The position numbers and the translations under genes were made by a program. Shown here in pieces: positions 21,949 through 31,739 of a DNA stretch of 64,000 bases. This DNA comes from Streptantibioticus_A sp037034305 (GTDB lineage: Bacteria; Actinomycetota; Actinomycetes; Streptomycetales; Streptomycetaceae), in assembly GCA_037034305.1 (NCBI GenBank), contig JBAGJY010000015.1, positions 112,871 to 176,870 on the forward strand. Direction: 5' to 3'. Each line of letters opens with the position of its first letter. Position 1 is the first letter of the stretch. Under the pieces are notes generated by a model. The model saw only the letters and a list, made by a program, of their open reading frames with translations. It made no database searches and was not told the DNA's origin.

Positions 21949-24018
21949 ATGACCGGGATCAACCGTCGCAGATTCATGCAACTGGCGGGCGGTACCGCCG
22001 CGACCACCATGCTCACCAGCGCCATCGCCCGCGCGGCGGAGATTCCGGCAAGTCGGCGTACCGGGACCCTCCGGGACGTGGAGCACATCGTCGTCCTGAT
22101 GCAGGAGAACCGTTCCTTCGACCACTACTTCGGCACCATGCGTGGCGTCCGCGGCTTCGGCGACCCGCGCCCGGTGACCCTGCCCAGCGGCAAGCCGGTG
22201 TGGTACCAGTCCGACGGCACCAAGGACGTCCTGCCGTTCCACCCGGACGCCGAGAACCTGGGCCTGCAGTTCCTCCAGGACCTCGACCACGGCTGGGACA
22301 GCGGCCACCACGCGCTGAACCAGGGCAAGTACGACCAGTGGGTTCCGGCCAAGACGGCGACGACGATGGCCTACCTCACCCGTGAGGACATCCCGTTCCA
22401 CTACGCCCTGGCGGACACGTTCACCATCTGCGACGCCTACCACTGCTCGCTGCTCGGGCCCACCGACCCCAACCGCTACTACATGTGGACCGGTTACGTC
22501 GGCAACGACGGCACCGGCGGCGGCCCGGTCATCGACAACGCCGAGAAGGGCTACTCCTGGACGACGTACCCCGAGCGTCTGGAGAAGGCCGGTATATCGT
22601 GGAAGATCTACCAGGACGTCGGCAACGGCCTTGACGCCAAGGGCTCCTGGGGCTGGACGCAGGACGCCTACATCGGCAACTACGGCGACAACTCCCTGCT
22701 GTACTTCGACGCGTACCGCAACGCCGCGCCGGGCAGCCCGCTGTACGAGAAGGCCCGCACCGGCACCAACGCCCAGCAGGGCGAGGGCTTCTTCGACATC
22801 CTCCGGGCCGACGTGAAGGCGGACAAGCTCCCGCAGATCTCCTGGATCGCGGCGCCCGAGGCCTTCACCGAGCACCCGAACTGGCCGGTCAACTACGGCG
22901 CCTGGTACATATCCCAGGTGCTGGACGCGCTGACCTCCAACCCCGAGGTGTGGAGCAAGACGGCGCTGTTCATCACCTACGACGAGAACGACGGCTTCTT
23001 CGACCACGTCGTGCCGCCGATCCCGCCGTCCTCCCCGGCACAGGGCAAGTCGACCGTGGACGTCAGCGCGGACCTGTTCACCCCCAAGGGCTCGGACACC
23101 AGCGTCGCCGGGCCGTACGGTCTGGGCCAGCGGGTGCCGATGTTCGTGGTCTCGCCGTGGAGCACCGGTGGCTACGTCTGCTCGCAGGTGTTCGACCACA
23201 CCTCCATCATCCGCTTCATGGAGCGGCGGTTCGGGGTGCACGAGCCGAACATCTCCCCCTGGCGCCGCGCGGTGACCGGCGACCTGACCACCGCGTTCGA
23301 CTTCTCGAAGTCCAACGCCAAGGTGCCGCCGCTGCCGGACACCAGCGGCTACCTCCCGCCGGACCACAACCGGCACCCCGACTACGTGCCGAAGCTGCCG
23401 GCCAACCCCGAACTGCCCAAGCAGGAGCGGGGACTTCGGCCCGCCCGCCCACTGCCGTACGACCTGTCGGCGGACGGCCGGGTGGGTGCCCACGACGGCC
23501 AGCTGTCGATCGACTTCTCCAGCCACGGCCGGGCCGGTGCCACGTTCCACATCACCTCCTCCACCGAGCAGGACGGTCCGTGGACCTACACCGTGGAGGC
23601 CGGGCGCAGCCTGTCCGGCAGTTGGCACCTCGGCTCGGGCAAGCAGGCCGCCTACGAGTACACCGTGCACGGCCCCAACGGCTTCCTGCGGCAGTTCAAG
23701 GGCCACACCGGCGCCACCAACCCCGAGGTGAGCGCCCGGCACGAGAGCGGCAGCGGGCAGGTCAGGCTGGTGCTGACCAACGCGGGCACCACCACCGTCC
23801 ACCTCACCGTCACCGACGCCTACGGCAACGACCGCCCGGCCAGCTACCGGCTGCGGCCCGGCGCGCATGCCGTGCACACCGCGACCCCGCACCGCAGCCA
23901 CGGCTGGTACGACCTGTCGGTGGCCTGTGACCAGGACGGCACGTACCTGCGCCGGCTGGCGGGCCACGTGGAGACCGGCCAGGTGAGCACCAGCGACCCG
24001 GCGATAGCCACCGACTGA
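21949..24018 (+). CDS. plcC: Phosphocholine-specific phospholipase C, Tat-exported
   Basis: A 689-residue enzyme of the phospholipase C/acid phosphatase (AcpA) superfamily. The N-terminus is a twin-arginine signal (NRRRFMQLAGGTAATTML). The metal and nucleophile regions are conserved: VVLMQENRSFDHYFGTM, then ITYDENDGFFDHVVPP and FDHTSIIRFMERRF. Two C-terminal beta domains (from about residue 480; SIDFSSHGRAGATFHI and RLVLTNAGTTTVHLTV) are typical of the longer PlcC/PlcN class. It should hydrolyse phosphatidylcholine or sphingomyelin-type lipids outside the cell, probably for phosphate scavenging. The ATG at 21949 follows GAGGAG. A terminator hairpin closes the unit. Confidence 0.92.
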   Translation: MTGINRRRFMQLAGGTAATTMLTSAIARAAEIPASRRTGTLRDVEHIVVLMQENRSFDHYFGTMRGVRGFGDPRPVTLPSGKPVWYQSDGTKDVLPFHPDAENLGLQFLQDLDHGWDSGHHALNQGKYDQWVPAKTATTMAYLTREDIPFHYALADTFTICDAYHCSLLGPTDPNRYYMWTGYVGNDGTGGGPVIDNAEKGYSWTTYPERLEKAGISWKIYQDVGNGLDAKGSWGWTQDAYIGNYGDNSLLYFDAYRNAAPGSPLYEKARTGTNAQQGEGFFDILRADVKADKLPQISWIAAPEAFTEHPNWPVNYGAWYISQVLDALTSNPEVWSKTALFITYDENDGFFDHVVPPIPPSSPAQGKSTVDVSADLFTPKGSDTSVAGPYGLGQRVPMFVVSPWSTGGYVCSQVFDHTSIIRFMERRFGVHEPNISPWRRAVTGDLTTAFDFSKSNAKVPPLPDTSGYLPPDHNRHPDYVPKLPANPELPKQERGLRPARPLPYDLSADGRVGAHDGQLSIDFSSHGRAGATFHITSSTEQDGPWTYTVEAGRSLSGSWHLGSGKQAAYEYTVHGPNGFLRQFKGHTGATNPEVSARHESGSGQVRLVLTNAGTTTVHLTVTDAYGNDRPASYRLRPGAHAVHTATPHRSHGWYDLSVACDQDGTYLRRLAGHVETGQVSTSDPAIATD

Positions 24019-24039
24019 GCCGCCGCCGCTCGCCCATCG

Positions 24040-24072
24040 CGAAGGGTGCCGCCCACAGGGCGGCGCCCTTCG
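24040..24072. terminator. Strong hairpin terminator after the phospholipase C gene
   Basis: A 15-bp stem is formed by 24040-24054 and 24058-24072 around the loop ACA, with a single G-T pair. It starts 21 bases after the phospholipase stop codon. Confidence 0.85.
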
Positions 24073-24171
24073 TCGTACCGGGGTCAACCTCCCGTCAGCC
24101 TGCGCGGATCCGGCGGAATCTGCGAGTACGCTACGCGCCTCGGCCCAGCTCCCTCACCCCCACGGTCCGCC

Positions 24172-25377
24172 ATGTCCACACTCACCCAGCACCCCCGCCT
24201 GCTCGGCGGTCCGCCGCGTGGCGCCGTCGCCGAAGCGGCACAGCCGATACGCCGGTGGCTGGCGGCAACGCGCCGGGCCGCACCGGCGCTCGCGGGCTAC
24301 GCCGTGGTCCGCGGGGTGAGCCTGGCGCTGTTCACCGCGTGGGGCACCGTGCGGGGCACCCCGGTGTGGCACCGGATGGGGACGCTGTGGGACGCCGCCG
24401 CCTATCTGCGCGTCGCCACGGCCGGCTACCCGACGGCGCTGCCCGCTCCGGACGCGCACGGACACCGCTACTGCGACCTGGCGTTCTTTCCGCTGTACCC
24501 GATGGCGGTCAGGGCGCTGCACTCCCTGCTGCCGGTCTCACCGCCGGGGGCCGCGCTGCTGGTGGCCTGGGCGGCGGCCGGGGCCGCGGCGGGCGGGATC
24601 TTCGCGGTCGCCGAGCGGCTGTACGGCCGGCGTACGGGAGTGGCCGCCGCCCTGGTGTGGGCTGCGCTGCCGCACGCGTTCGAGGCGAATCTCGGATACA
24701 CCGAGGCGCTGTTCGCCGCGCTGACCGCCTGGACGCTGTACGCGGCGCTGACAGAACGGTGGCTCTGCGCCGGGGCGTTGAGTTCCGCGGCGTGCCTGAC
24801 CCGGCCGACCGGAATCGCGCTGGCGGCGGCCGTGGCCGCGGCCGCGGTGGTGCGGGCACGGCGTACGCCGTGGCGCTGGCGGGCGCTGCTGGGCGCGGCC
24901 CTCGCGCCCCTCGGATGGTTCGGGTTCGTCGGATGGGTGGGATACCGGCTGGGGCGCTGGGACGGGTACTTCGTGGTGCAGATGGCGTGGAACTCGCACT
25001 TCGACTTCGGCGGCACGACCGCCGAGCAGGTCCTGCAGGTGCTGCGGCGGCCACTCGACCAGGGGGTCGGCGCCGTCGCGGTCACGGTGGTGCTGCTGGC
25101 GGCGGTCGTACTGTTCGGGTACTGCTGCGCCGCGCGGCAGCCGACGGTGCTCGTGGTCTTCAGCGCGGCGATGCTGACCATCACGCTGGGCGACGCCGGG
25201 GCGTTCCTGTCCCGCGCCCGATTCCTGCTGCCGGTCTTCCCGCTGGTGTTTCCGCTGGCGAGCGCGCTGGCCCGGACCCGGTCCCGGCGTACCGCCGGGC
25301 TGGCGCTGGGGGCGGCGACCCTCGTCTCGGCGGGCCTGGGGCTGTACCTGACGTTCGTCAGCACGGCGTCGCTGTGA
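24172..25377 (+). CDS. GT-C (PIG-V-like) membrane glycosyltransferase, probable mannosyltransferase
   Basis: A 401-residue polytopic membrane protein with roughly nine to ten hydrophobic segments from residue 38 on. The first extracytoplasmic loop contains WDAAAYLRVATAGYP, matching the acidic motif (WDxxxY) of PIG-V/GT-C glycosyltransferases, and FFPLYPMAVRAL follows as in that family. Such enzymes transfer a sugar, often mannose, from a polyprenyl-phosphate donor on the outer face of the membrane. The acceptor is unknown. ATG 24172 is chosen because it fits the cytoplasmic N-terminus; there is no clear ribosome binding site. The ORF upstream of it would run through a terminator hairpin. Confidence 0.8.
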   Translation: MSTLTQHPRLLGGPPRGAVAEAAQPIRRWLAATRRAAPALAGYAVVRGVSLALFTAWGTVRGTPVWHRMGTLWDAAAYLRVATAGYPTALPAPDAHGHRYCDLAFFPLYPMAVRALHSLLPVSPPGAALLVAWAAAGAAAGGIFAVAERLYGRRTGVAAALVWAALPHAFEANLGYTEALFAALTAWTLYAALTERWLCAGALSSAACLTRPTGIALAAAVAAAAVVRARRTPWRWRALLGAALAPLGWFGFVGWVGYRLGRWDGYFVVQMAWNSHFDFGGTTAEQVLQVLRRPLDQGVGAVAVTVVLLAAVVLFGYCCAARQPTVLVVFSAAMLTITLGDAGAFLSRARFLLPVFPLVFPLASALARTRSRRTAGLALGAATLVSAGLGLYLTFVSTASL

Positions 25378-25383
25378 GCGCTG

Positions 25384-25470
25384 CGCCCAGAGTGCGGCGA
25401 TGTGTTGTGGCTGGTCGCGTTCCCCGCGCCCGGTCAGAGCCCTGCCGAACCGCGGCGGACCTCGCTCGAC
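25384..25470 (+). repeat. Dispersed intergenic repeat, copy B (degenerate)
   Basis: A shortened copy of the repeat at 53560-53690. It has AGTGCGGCGATGTG, then TTGTGGCTGGTCGCG, TTCCCCGCGCC and GCCGAACCGCGGCGGAC. The middle CCGTCG...CACCG segment is missing. Confidence 0.6.
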
Positions 25471-25597
25471 CTGCTGGGTGACCGGTTGACAGATTGGCCG
25501 GATCCGCCACCCACGGGGTACGCGCCACGACGACCCCTCGCCTACCGTCGCGACGTTCCCCAAGTGCGTTACGTCTGCGAAGAGTTACGGAGGCGCC

Positions 25598-26359
25598 ATG
25601 CCGACGACGAACCGGTTGGCCGGAACTGTTGCGCTGGTGACCGGCGCCTCCAGCGGGATCGGCGAGGCCACCGCCCGGGCGCTGGCCGCCGAGGGCGCGG
25701 CGGTGTCCCTGGTGGCCCGGCGGCGGGAGCGGCTTGAGCAAGTGGCGGACGGCATCCGGGCGTTGGGCGGCACGGCGCTGGTGCGACCGGCCGACCTGAC
25801 CGACGAGACACAGGCCCACTCGGCCGTCGACCAGAGCGTGGCGGCCCTCGGCGGGCTGGACATCCTGGTCAACAACGCGGGCCTGATGCTGCTCGGCCCC
25901 TTCGAGGAGGCCGCCTCCGACCAGTGGCGGCGCATGGTGCAGATCAACCTGATGGGCCTGATGTACACCAGCCAGGCCGCCCTGCCCCACCTGGTCCGGG
26001 CGGCGGCCGACGGCGCCCGCCAGGTGGCCGACCTGGTCAACGTCAGCGCCGTCGCCGGGCGCCGCGCCCGCGCCGGACGCGCGGTCTACAGCGGCACCAA
26101 GTTCGGTGTGGGCGCGTTGACCGAGGGGCTGCGCCAGGAGCTGCACGACCGCCATGTCCGGGTCTGCGCCATCGAGCCCGGCAGCACCGTGACCGAACTG
26201 CGCACCCACAACCCGCCGCACGTCCGGGCACAGCTGGACGCCCGCCGCCTGCACCGGCTGGAGGCCGCGGACGTCGCCGAGGCGATCGTCTTCGCCGTCA
26301 CCCGCCCACGCCACGCCGCGGTGAGCGAACTGCTGATCCGGCCGACCGAACAGCCGTGA
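25598..26359 (+). CDS. Short-chain dehydrogenase/reductase (SDR)
   Basis: A 253-residue classical SDR. The NAD(P)-binding motif TGASSGIGEATARALA is at residues 15-30, followed by an RR pair after beta-2 (ARRRERL) that favours NADP(H). NNAG is near residue 88, the catalytic Ser lies in VNVSAVAGRRA, and YSGTKFGVGALTEGL supplies the Tyr-x-x-x-Lys pair. EPGSTVTELRTHNP is the usual C-terminal substrate-loop start. The substrate is unknown. GGAGGCGCC precedes the ATG. The gene stands alone, with a small membrane protein following 80 bases later. Confidence 0.9.
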   Translation: MPTTNRLAGTVALVTGASSGIGEATARALAAEGAAVSLVARRRERLEQVADGIRALGGTALVRPADLTDETQAHSAVDQSVAALGGLDILVNNAGLMLLGPFEEAASDQWRRMVQINLMGLMYTSQAALPHLVRAAADGARQVADLVNVSAVAGRRARAGRAVYSGTKFGVGALTEGLRQELHDRHVRVCAIEPGSTVTELRTHNPPHVRAQLDARRLHRLEAADVAEAIVFAVTRPRHAAVSELLIRPTEQP

Positions 26360-26439
26360 GTGCGGTCCGCGCCGCTCGCCGAATCACCCGGAGTCATACC
26401 ATGTAGGTGGATACCTCCCCTCGGAAGGAGGGTGCGCGC

Positions 26440-26823
26440 ATGACCGCCTGGGCGCCCAGAGGGATCGCGATCGCGTTGTGCCTGGCGGTGGTCGCCATCC
26501 ACGTCGTGGACCAGGGCGGAGTGCCGGGTGTCAAGGACCCCTTCTACGTCGGTGTCGGCTATCACCTGCTGGAGATCGCCGGGCTGCTGGCCGCTGGGCT
26601 GCTGCTGGTCGGCCCGCTACGGGTGGGGTGGCCGCTGGCGGCCGGGGTGGCCCTGGGGCCGCTGCTGGGGTACGTGCTGTCCAGGGGTCCCGGCCTGCCG
26701 TCGTACACCGATGACGTCGGCAACTGGGGCGAGCCGCTGGGAGTGCTGAGTCTCGTGGTGGAGGCCGCCCTTCTGGCGTTGGCGCTGGCGGTGCTCACCC
26801 GCCGCCGCCCGGTCAGCCGTTGA
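26440..26823 (+). CDS. Small integral membrane protein, unknown function
   Basis: A 127-residue protein that is nearly all hydrophobic, with four predicted membrane segments (about 8-26, 40-60, 65-85 and 100-120) and a basic C-terminus (TRRRPVSR). An acidic extracytoplasmic loop (GLPSYTDDVGNWGEP) lies between helices three and four. A strong GGAAGGAGGG precedes the ATG. Its end overlaps the end of the convergent methyltransferase gene by 11 bases. No family was recognised. Confidence 0.7.
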   Translation: MTAWAPRGIAIALCLAVVAIHVVDQGGVPGVKDPFYVGVGYHLLEIAGLLAAGLLLVGPLRVGWPLAAGVALGPLLGYVLSRGPGLPSYTDDVGNWGEPLGVLSLVVEAALLALALAVLTRRRPVSR

Positions 26824-27691
26824 CGCGGCCGACCGCCGCGGCGGTCAGCACCTCCAGGGCGGGCTGCCGCTCGCCGGGGCGGGAGAGGAACAGCGCGGTG
26901 TGGTAGCGGCCGTCGGCCTCCTTGCCCGCCGGGTCCTCGCCCGCGGCGGTGAGCGCGTCGATCGCGCTGCGCTGCTCGGCCGGGTCGGTGAACAGCCGCT
27001 GCGGGTAGGTGCGCTCGGTGTCCCGCTCGGTGGCCAGGCCGTGACCGGCCAGGCAGCGGACCACCGGTGCGTACGACACGGTGCGCAGCACGAACGCCGC
27101 GATCCACACGGGGAGTTCGGCGCACTCCAGCAGCGCCTGGAAGGTGCGCGCGGAGATGTACCCGACTCCGCCGGTGACGGTGATCAGGCCGGTGCCCGCC
27201 ACGGCGCGGCGCAGCGGCTGACTGGGCGGCGCGGACTCCAGGTCCTCGGCGAAGCCGTCGTCCAGCAGGCCGACGTCCAGCGCGTACCGCACGGGGTTCG
27301 CCTCGGCGTCCAGTCCGACCACCCGGATCGGGTCGGCGCGGCGGCGGGAGGCGTAGAACTCCTTGTCCCGCTCGACGAGTTCGTCCCGGGTGCAGGCCTG
27401 CGCCTCGGGGCTGGTGTAGTGCTCGTACAGTTCGCGCAGCGTCAGGTGGTGGTTGAGCAGCGCGGCGTTGATCCCGTAGGAACAGCACAGGTCGAGGATG
27501 GCCACCGGGCCGCGGTGGCCGGGAATCGCGGCACGTGCCGTGTGCACACGCCGGAACACCGGCTGGGCATGGTGCGGGATGTGATATTCCAGCGGTGCGA
27601 GCCTGCGGAAGTAGGCGCGTGGGTCGGGCTGGTCGTAGATGTCGTCGAAGCAGCTCTTGCCCGGCACGGTGTGGTTCCGCCTACGGGTCAT
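26813..27691 (-). CDS. Class I SAM-dependent methyltransferase-like protein
   Basis: A 292-residue protein. A Rossmann-type SAM-binding motif I is visible (VAILDLCCSYGINAALL, about residues 66-82), with an acidic end of beta-2 (VVGLDAEANPVRYA) and a later GLITVTGGVGYISARTF. The N-terminal region (FDDIYDQPDPRAYFRRLAPLEYHIPHHAQPVF) is conserved-looking and may bind substrate. The substrate is unknown. GAGGAG precedes the ATG. It is transcribed alone and convergent with the small membrane protein. Confidence 0.72.
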   Translation of the reverse strand: MTRRRNHTVPGKSCFDDIYDQPDPRAYFRRLAPLEYHIPHHAQPVFRRVHTARAAIPGHRGPVAILDLCCSYGINAALLNHHLTLRELYEHYTSPEAQACTRDELVERDKEFYASRRRADPIRVVGLDAEANPVRYALDVGLLDDGFAEDLESAPPSQPLRRAVAGTGLITVTGGVGYISARTFQALLECAELPVWIAAFVLRTVSYAPVVRCLAGHGLATERDTERTYPQRLFTDPAEQRSAIDALTAAGEDPAGKEADGRYHTALFLSRPGERQPALEVLTAAAVGRVNG

Positions 27692-27821
27692 GCAGGCTCT
27701 CCTCACTGGCGTTGATCACGTTGGGTGTCGCCGATCACGCTGAGCAATATCATGAAGTTTGTAGCGACGGCGGCGCGCATGTGGTAGGGGGCGTGTCGAA
27801 ATCTAGTCACCCTCCGCACCA

Positions 27822-30254
27822 CTACGCTGGGTTGCGGGACAGCTCCGCCCAGATGATCTTGCCGTCCGGCGTGTAGCGGGTGCCCCAGCGGCGCGAGAGC
27901 TGGGCGACCAGGAACAGGCCGCGACCGCCCTCATCGGTGGTGCGGGCGTGCCGCAGCCGCGGCGAGGTGCTGCTGGAGTCGGCCACCTCGCAGATCAGCG
28001 CCGCCTGCCGGATCAGCCGGAGCTGTATCGGGCCGGAGGCATGGCGGATGGCGTTGGTGACCAGCTCGCTGACGATGACCTCGGCGGTGAACACCAGCTC
28101 CGCCAGTCCCCACCCCTCAAGGCAGCGGGTGGCCAGCACCCGCGCCTCCGAGACCACCGCGGGATCGGACGGCAGATGCCAGGAGGCCACACGGTCCGGG
28201 CCCAGCGCGTGGGTGCGGGCGATCAGCAGGGCCACGTCGTCGTCGGGCGGCCCGGTCAGCAACGCCTCCAGCACCGCGCCGCAGATCTCCTCCAGCGGCC
28301 GGCCCGGCGGCGACAGCGCCGTACGCAGCCGGTCGAGCCCCTCGGCCGCGTCCCGCCCACCGGCCTCCAGCAGCCCGTCGGTGTACAGGGCCAGCAGGCT
28401 GCCCTCGGCGAGTTCGAACTCGGCGCTCTGGAACGGCATTCGGCCCATTCCCAGGCGCGGCCCGCTGGGCAGCTCGGGAAAGGTCACGGTGCCGTCCGGT
28501 GCCACGATCGCGGGCGGCGGATGGCCCGCCCTGGCCATCGCGCACCTGCGGGTGACCGGGTCGTAGACGGCGTACAGACAGGTGGCGCCCACCCCTGGTT
28601 CCGGCTGCGCCTCCTCCTCCGCGTCCTCACCGCCGGGCGGCAGCACCAGGTCGTCCAGGTGGGCCAGCAGTTCGTCAGGCGGCAGGTCCATGTCGGCCAG
28701 GGTGCGCACCGCGGTACGGAAACGCCCCATGGAGGCCGCCGCGCTGATGCCGTGTCCGACCAGGTCGCCGACGACCAGCGCGGCGCGGGCACCGGACAGC
28801 GGGATCACGTCGAACCAGTCGCCGCCCACGCCCCCGCTGGCGCCCGCGGGCAGATAGCGCGAGGCGACCTGCAGCGTGGTCCGCGAGGACAGCCTGTGCG
28901 GCAGCAGGTCCCGCTGGAGGGCGAGCGCCGTACTGTGTTCACGGGTGAACCTGCGGGCGTTGTCGATGTTGACGGCCGCCCGGGCCACGACCTCCTCGGC
29001 CAGCAGCAGGTCGTCCCGCTCGAAGGGGTCGGGCCGCTGCCAGCGGACGAACGTGGCGACGCCCAGCGCGTGGCCGCGGGCGCGGATCGGGACCAGCATC
29101 AGCGACCGCAGCCCGAACCTTCGGAAGCTGTCCGACCGGACGACGTCCGCGGCCATCCAGCCGTCGGGCTCGATGTCCGGTTCGCTCTGCAGGTAGGGGG
29201 TGCCCTCCACCAGGCACCTCTCCCACGGTGAGCCCGGGTCGACGCTGACGGTGTCCCCGGTCGCCGCGATCGACTCCGGGGCGCCTGCCAGCACCGACTT
29301 CTGCCCGGCCCGGCGCAGTTCCCTGATCTCCAGCAGCGGTCCGGCGCGCGGAGCGTCACCGCGCAGCACGGTGTCCAGCAGGTCGACGGTGACGAAGTCG
29401 GCGAGTCGCGGCACGCCGATCTCCGCCAGTTCCTGTGCGGTACGGCCGACCTCCAGGGTGCTGCCGGTGCGCGCCCCCGCCTCGTTCAGCATCGCCAGCC
29501 GCTCCCTGGCCCGCCAGCGGTCGGTGACGTCAACAACCATGTAGCAGACGCCCAACACCCTGCCGAACGCGTCGTCGAGCCGGAAGAACGACGTGGAGAA
29601 GGCGTGCTCGCGGTCCGGGTCGGCCGGGGTGTACCCGCGGTACTCGAAGTCGATCGTCGGCTGCCCGGTCTCCAGCACCTGGCGCATCTGCGCCTCGACC
29701 TTCTCGGCGTCCAGCCTCGGCAGCACCTCGCCGAACCGCTTGCCCAGCCGCATCTCACGCGGGATGCCACCGATGCGCTCCAGCGCGTCGTTGAGCCACA
29801 CGAGCCGCAGGTCGGGGCTCATGACTCCCATCCCCACCGGGGAACCGGCCAGGAACCGCTCCAGCATCGACCGGTTGACCTCCCACCACGGGGTGTGGCC
29901 GATGTCGATGGCGGCGAGCAGCCAGCCGCGCGGCGCCTGCAGCGGCCAGATCCACAGCCCCAGCCGCAGCGGATGCCCGTCCCGGTGCCGGACTTCGACC
30001 AGGCCCGCCCAGCCCTCCGGCGGCTGCCGCTCGCGTACCGAGGCCAGCACCCGGGCGGCGTCCCCGGCGTCCACCAGCAGCCGGGTGACCGGCTGCCTGA
30101 CCACCTCGGCGGGCGGATAGCCGAGCACCGCCTGCGCGCTGATGCTCCAACTGACGACGAGGCCCTTCGCGTCCACCACGCCGATCGCCACGCCCATCAG
30201 GTCGAAGGGCGGCACTGCCCCTTCGGCCGTGGTGGTGCCGTCGAAGGCGTCCAT
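27822..30254 (-). CDS. PAS-PAS-GAF SpoIIE-type serine phosphatase with anti-sigma kinase domain
   Basis: An 810-residue sensor phosphatase. In order: a PAS domain (about 20-125; GVAIGVVDAKGLVVSWSISAQAVLGYP), a second PAS (about 130-250; GVMSPDLRLVWLNDALERIGGI), a GAF domain (about 265-430), SpoIIE/PP2C (about 440-660; GGDWFDVIPLSGARAALVVGDLVGHGISAAA, LYTDGLLEAGG) and HATPase_c (about 690-800; ELVTNAIRHASG, GRGLFLVAQLS). It has the same domain plan as the protein at 3271-6327 minus one GAF domain. It is soluble and likely controls an anti-anti-sigma factor. GAGGTAGC precedes the ATG. No partner-switching gene is adjacent. Confidence 0.88.
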   Translation of the reverse strand: MDAFDGTTTAEGAVPPFDLMGVAIGVVDAKGLVVSWSISAQAVLGYPPAEVVRQPVTRLLVDAGDAARVLASVRERQPPEGWAGLVEVRHRDGHPLRLGLWIWPLQAPRGWLLAAIDIGHTPWWEVNRSMLERFLAGSPVGMGVMSPDLRLVWLNDALERIGGIPREMRLGKRFGEVLPRLDAEKVEAQMRQVLETGQPTIDFEYRGYTPADPDREHAFSTSFFRLDDAFGRVLGVCYMVVDVTDRWRARERLAMLNEAGARTGSTLEVGRTAQELAEIGVPRLADFVTVDLLDTVLRGDAPRAGPLLEIRELRRAGQKSVLAGAPESIAATGDTVSVDPGSPWERCLVEGTPYLQSEPDIEPDGWMAADVVRSDSFRRFGLRSLMLVPIRARGHALGVATFVRWQRPDPFERDDLLLAEEVVARAAVNIDNARRFTREHSTALALQRDLLPHRLSSRTTLQVASRYLPAGASGGVGGDWFDVIPLSGARAALVVGDLVGHGISAAASMGRFRTAVRTLADMDLPPDELLAHLDDLVLPPGGEDAEEEAQPEPGVGATCLYAVYDPVTRRCAMARAGHPPPAIVAPDGTVTFPELPSGPRLGMGRMPFQSAEFELAEGSLLALYTDGLLEAGGRDAAEGLDRLRTALSPPGRPLEEICGAVLEALLTGPPDDDVALLIARTHALGPDRVASWHLPSDPAVVSEARVLATRCLEGWGLAELVFTAEVIVSELVTNAIRHASGPIQLRLIRQAALICEVADSSSTSPRLRHARTTDEGGRGLFLVAQLSRRWGTRYTPDGKIIWAELSRNPA

Positions 30255-30521
30255 CGCGCTACCTCGTCCACCCGTTCATGCACGGCGCTCCCGTTCCCCG
30301 GCGCGTTCGATCCCGGCCGGTCGGTGGTCCTCCCAGCATCGCACTGATGCGCCCACCGGGTCGGCCGGGCGCAGGGGGCCGCGGCCAGCACGTGGCTTCG
30401 CGTTCGCAAACGCCCTTTGGCCGCCGCGTCGGCCGCATAGGATCACGGCACGGCATCGCGCGTCGGTCACCGGCTGGGTGAGGCGTGGAGGTGCCCGTGG
30501 AGTGCCGTGGAGGCATTCACC

Positions 30522-30911
30522 GTGTCAGTCGAGTTGAACCACACCATCGTCTTCGCCCGGGACAACCGGGCTTCCGCCGAGTTCCTGGCGGACATCCTGG
30601 GCATGCCGGTCGGAACGCCGTGGGGGCCGTTCGTCCCCGTCGCCACCAGCAACGGCGTCACCCTGGACTTCGCCACCGCCGATCCCGAGACAATCACCCC
30701 GCAGCATTACGCCTTCCTGGTGTCGGACGAGGAGTTCGACGCCAGCTTCGCCCGGATCCAGCGGGCCGGGATCGCGTACTACGCGGATCCGCGCCTCGAA
30801 CAGCCGGGGCGGATCAACCACCACCACGGCGGTCGCGGTGTGTACTTCTTCGACCCGGCGGGCCATGGCATGGAACTCATCACCCGCCCGTACGGCAGCC
30901 ACCCGGCATAG
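30522..30911 (+). CDS. VOC (glyoxalase/bleomycin resistance/dioxygenase) superfamily protein
   Basis: A 129-residue protein with two beta-alpha-beta-beta-beta modules. VELNHTIVFARDN gives the first metal-ligand His, HYAFLV a second, and GHGMELITRPYGS the C-terminal Glu. The central HHHGGRGVYFFDPAGH is typical of the fold. The ligand or reaction is unknown; candidates are an isomerase, an antibiotic-binding protein or a dioxygenase-like protein. GTG 30522 is chosen since GGAGG lies eight bases before it; a GTG at 30507 overlaps that site. Confidence 0.85.
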   Translation: MSVELNHTIVFARDNRASAEFLADILGMPVGTPWGPFVPVATSNGVTLDFATADPETITPQHYAFLVSDEEFDASFARIQRAGIAYYADPRLEQPGRINHHHGGRGVYFFDPAGHGMELITRPYGSHPA

Positions 30912-31030
30912 CCGTCGCGTACCAGGTGGAGCGGGGCACGGTGTCCCGCTCCACCGTCCTTGCGCGGCAGCCCGGTTGGGGTCACGGAAATCCGCTGGCC
31001 CGGCGAGCAGCCGGCGGGGAGGATGAGGGG

Positions 31031-31657
31031 ATGCTGAGCACCCTCCTGCCCTTCCTCGGCGCGTGCCTGGTCATCGCCGCCGTCCCCGGCCCCAGCACCG
31101 CGCTGATCATCCGCCACTCGCTGCGCGGCGGGCGGCGGCCCGGATTCGCGACCGTGCTCGGGAACGAGACCGGTGTGTTCGTGTGGGGCGTCGCGGCGGC
31201 CCTCGGCCTCACCGCGCTGCTGGCCGCCTCGCAGCTGGCGTACGACGTCATGCGGTACGTAGGAGCCGCGGTGCTGGTCTGGTTCGGCGTCCAGGCCCTG
31301 CGCGCCGCCCGGCGCGAGGCCGCGGGCGACGGGGCTGCCGGGTCCGGCCCGGCCGCGCTGTCGGCGTGGCGGGCGTACCGCACGGGTGTGTGGGTCAACC
31401 TGGCCAACCCCAAGGCGGCGGTCTTCGCGATGTCGTTCCTGCCGCAGTTCGTTCCGCACGGCGCCCCCCAACTGCCCGCGGTGGTGGGGCTGGCGACGAT
31501 ACAGGCGCTGTTCGAGGCGGTCTTCTACGGGATGTACGTCTGGTTCGTCCACCGCATGAAGTCGCTGTTCGACCGGTCGTCGGTGCGGCGGCGGATGGAG
31601 CGGATCTCCGGCGCCGTGCTGCTGACGCTCGGGTTGCGGCTGGCGCTGGAGGGCTGA
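31031..31657 (+). CDS. LysE/RhtB-family amino-acid exporter
   Basis: A 208-residue membrane protein of the LysE/RhtB family. The N-terminal motif PGPSTALIIRHSLRGGRRPGFATVLGNETGVFVWGV carries the conserved PGP and the GxxxG-like segment, and VWVNLANPKAAVFAMSFLPQFV matches the second family signature. Six hydrophobic segments are seen. Members export amino acids or related metabolites. The ATG at 31031 is set at the start of the first membrane helix, with a weak GAGGGG ribosome binding site. Confidence 0.88.
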   Translation: MLSTLLPFLGACLVIAAVPGPSTALIIRHSLRGGRRPGFATVLGNETGVFVWGVAAALGLTALLAASQLAYDVMRYVGAAVLVWFGVQALRAARREAAGDGAAGSGPAALSAWRAYRTGVWVNLANPKAAVFAMSFLPQFVPHGAPQLPAVVGLATIQALFEAVFYGMYVWFVHRMKSLFDRSSVRRRMERISGAVLLTLGLRLALEG

Positions 31658-31739
31658 CCGGCGCGGCGGCGGAAGCCACCCCGCGCGGATATGATTTCCC
31701 TGGGCTGCGGCCCACGACCCGACGCACCTCGGAGGGTCC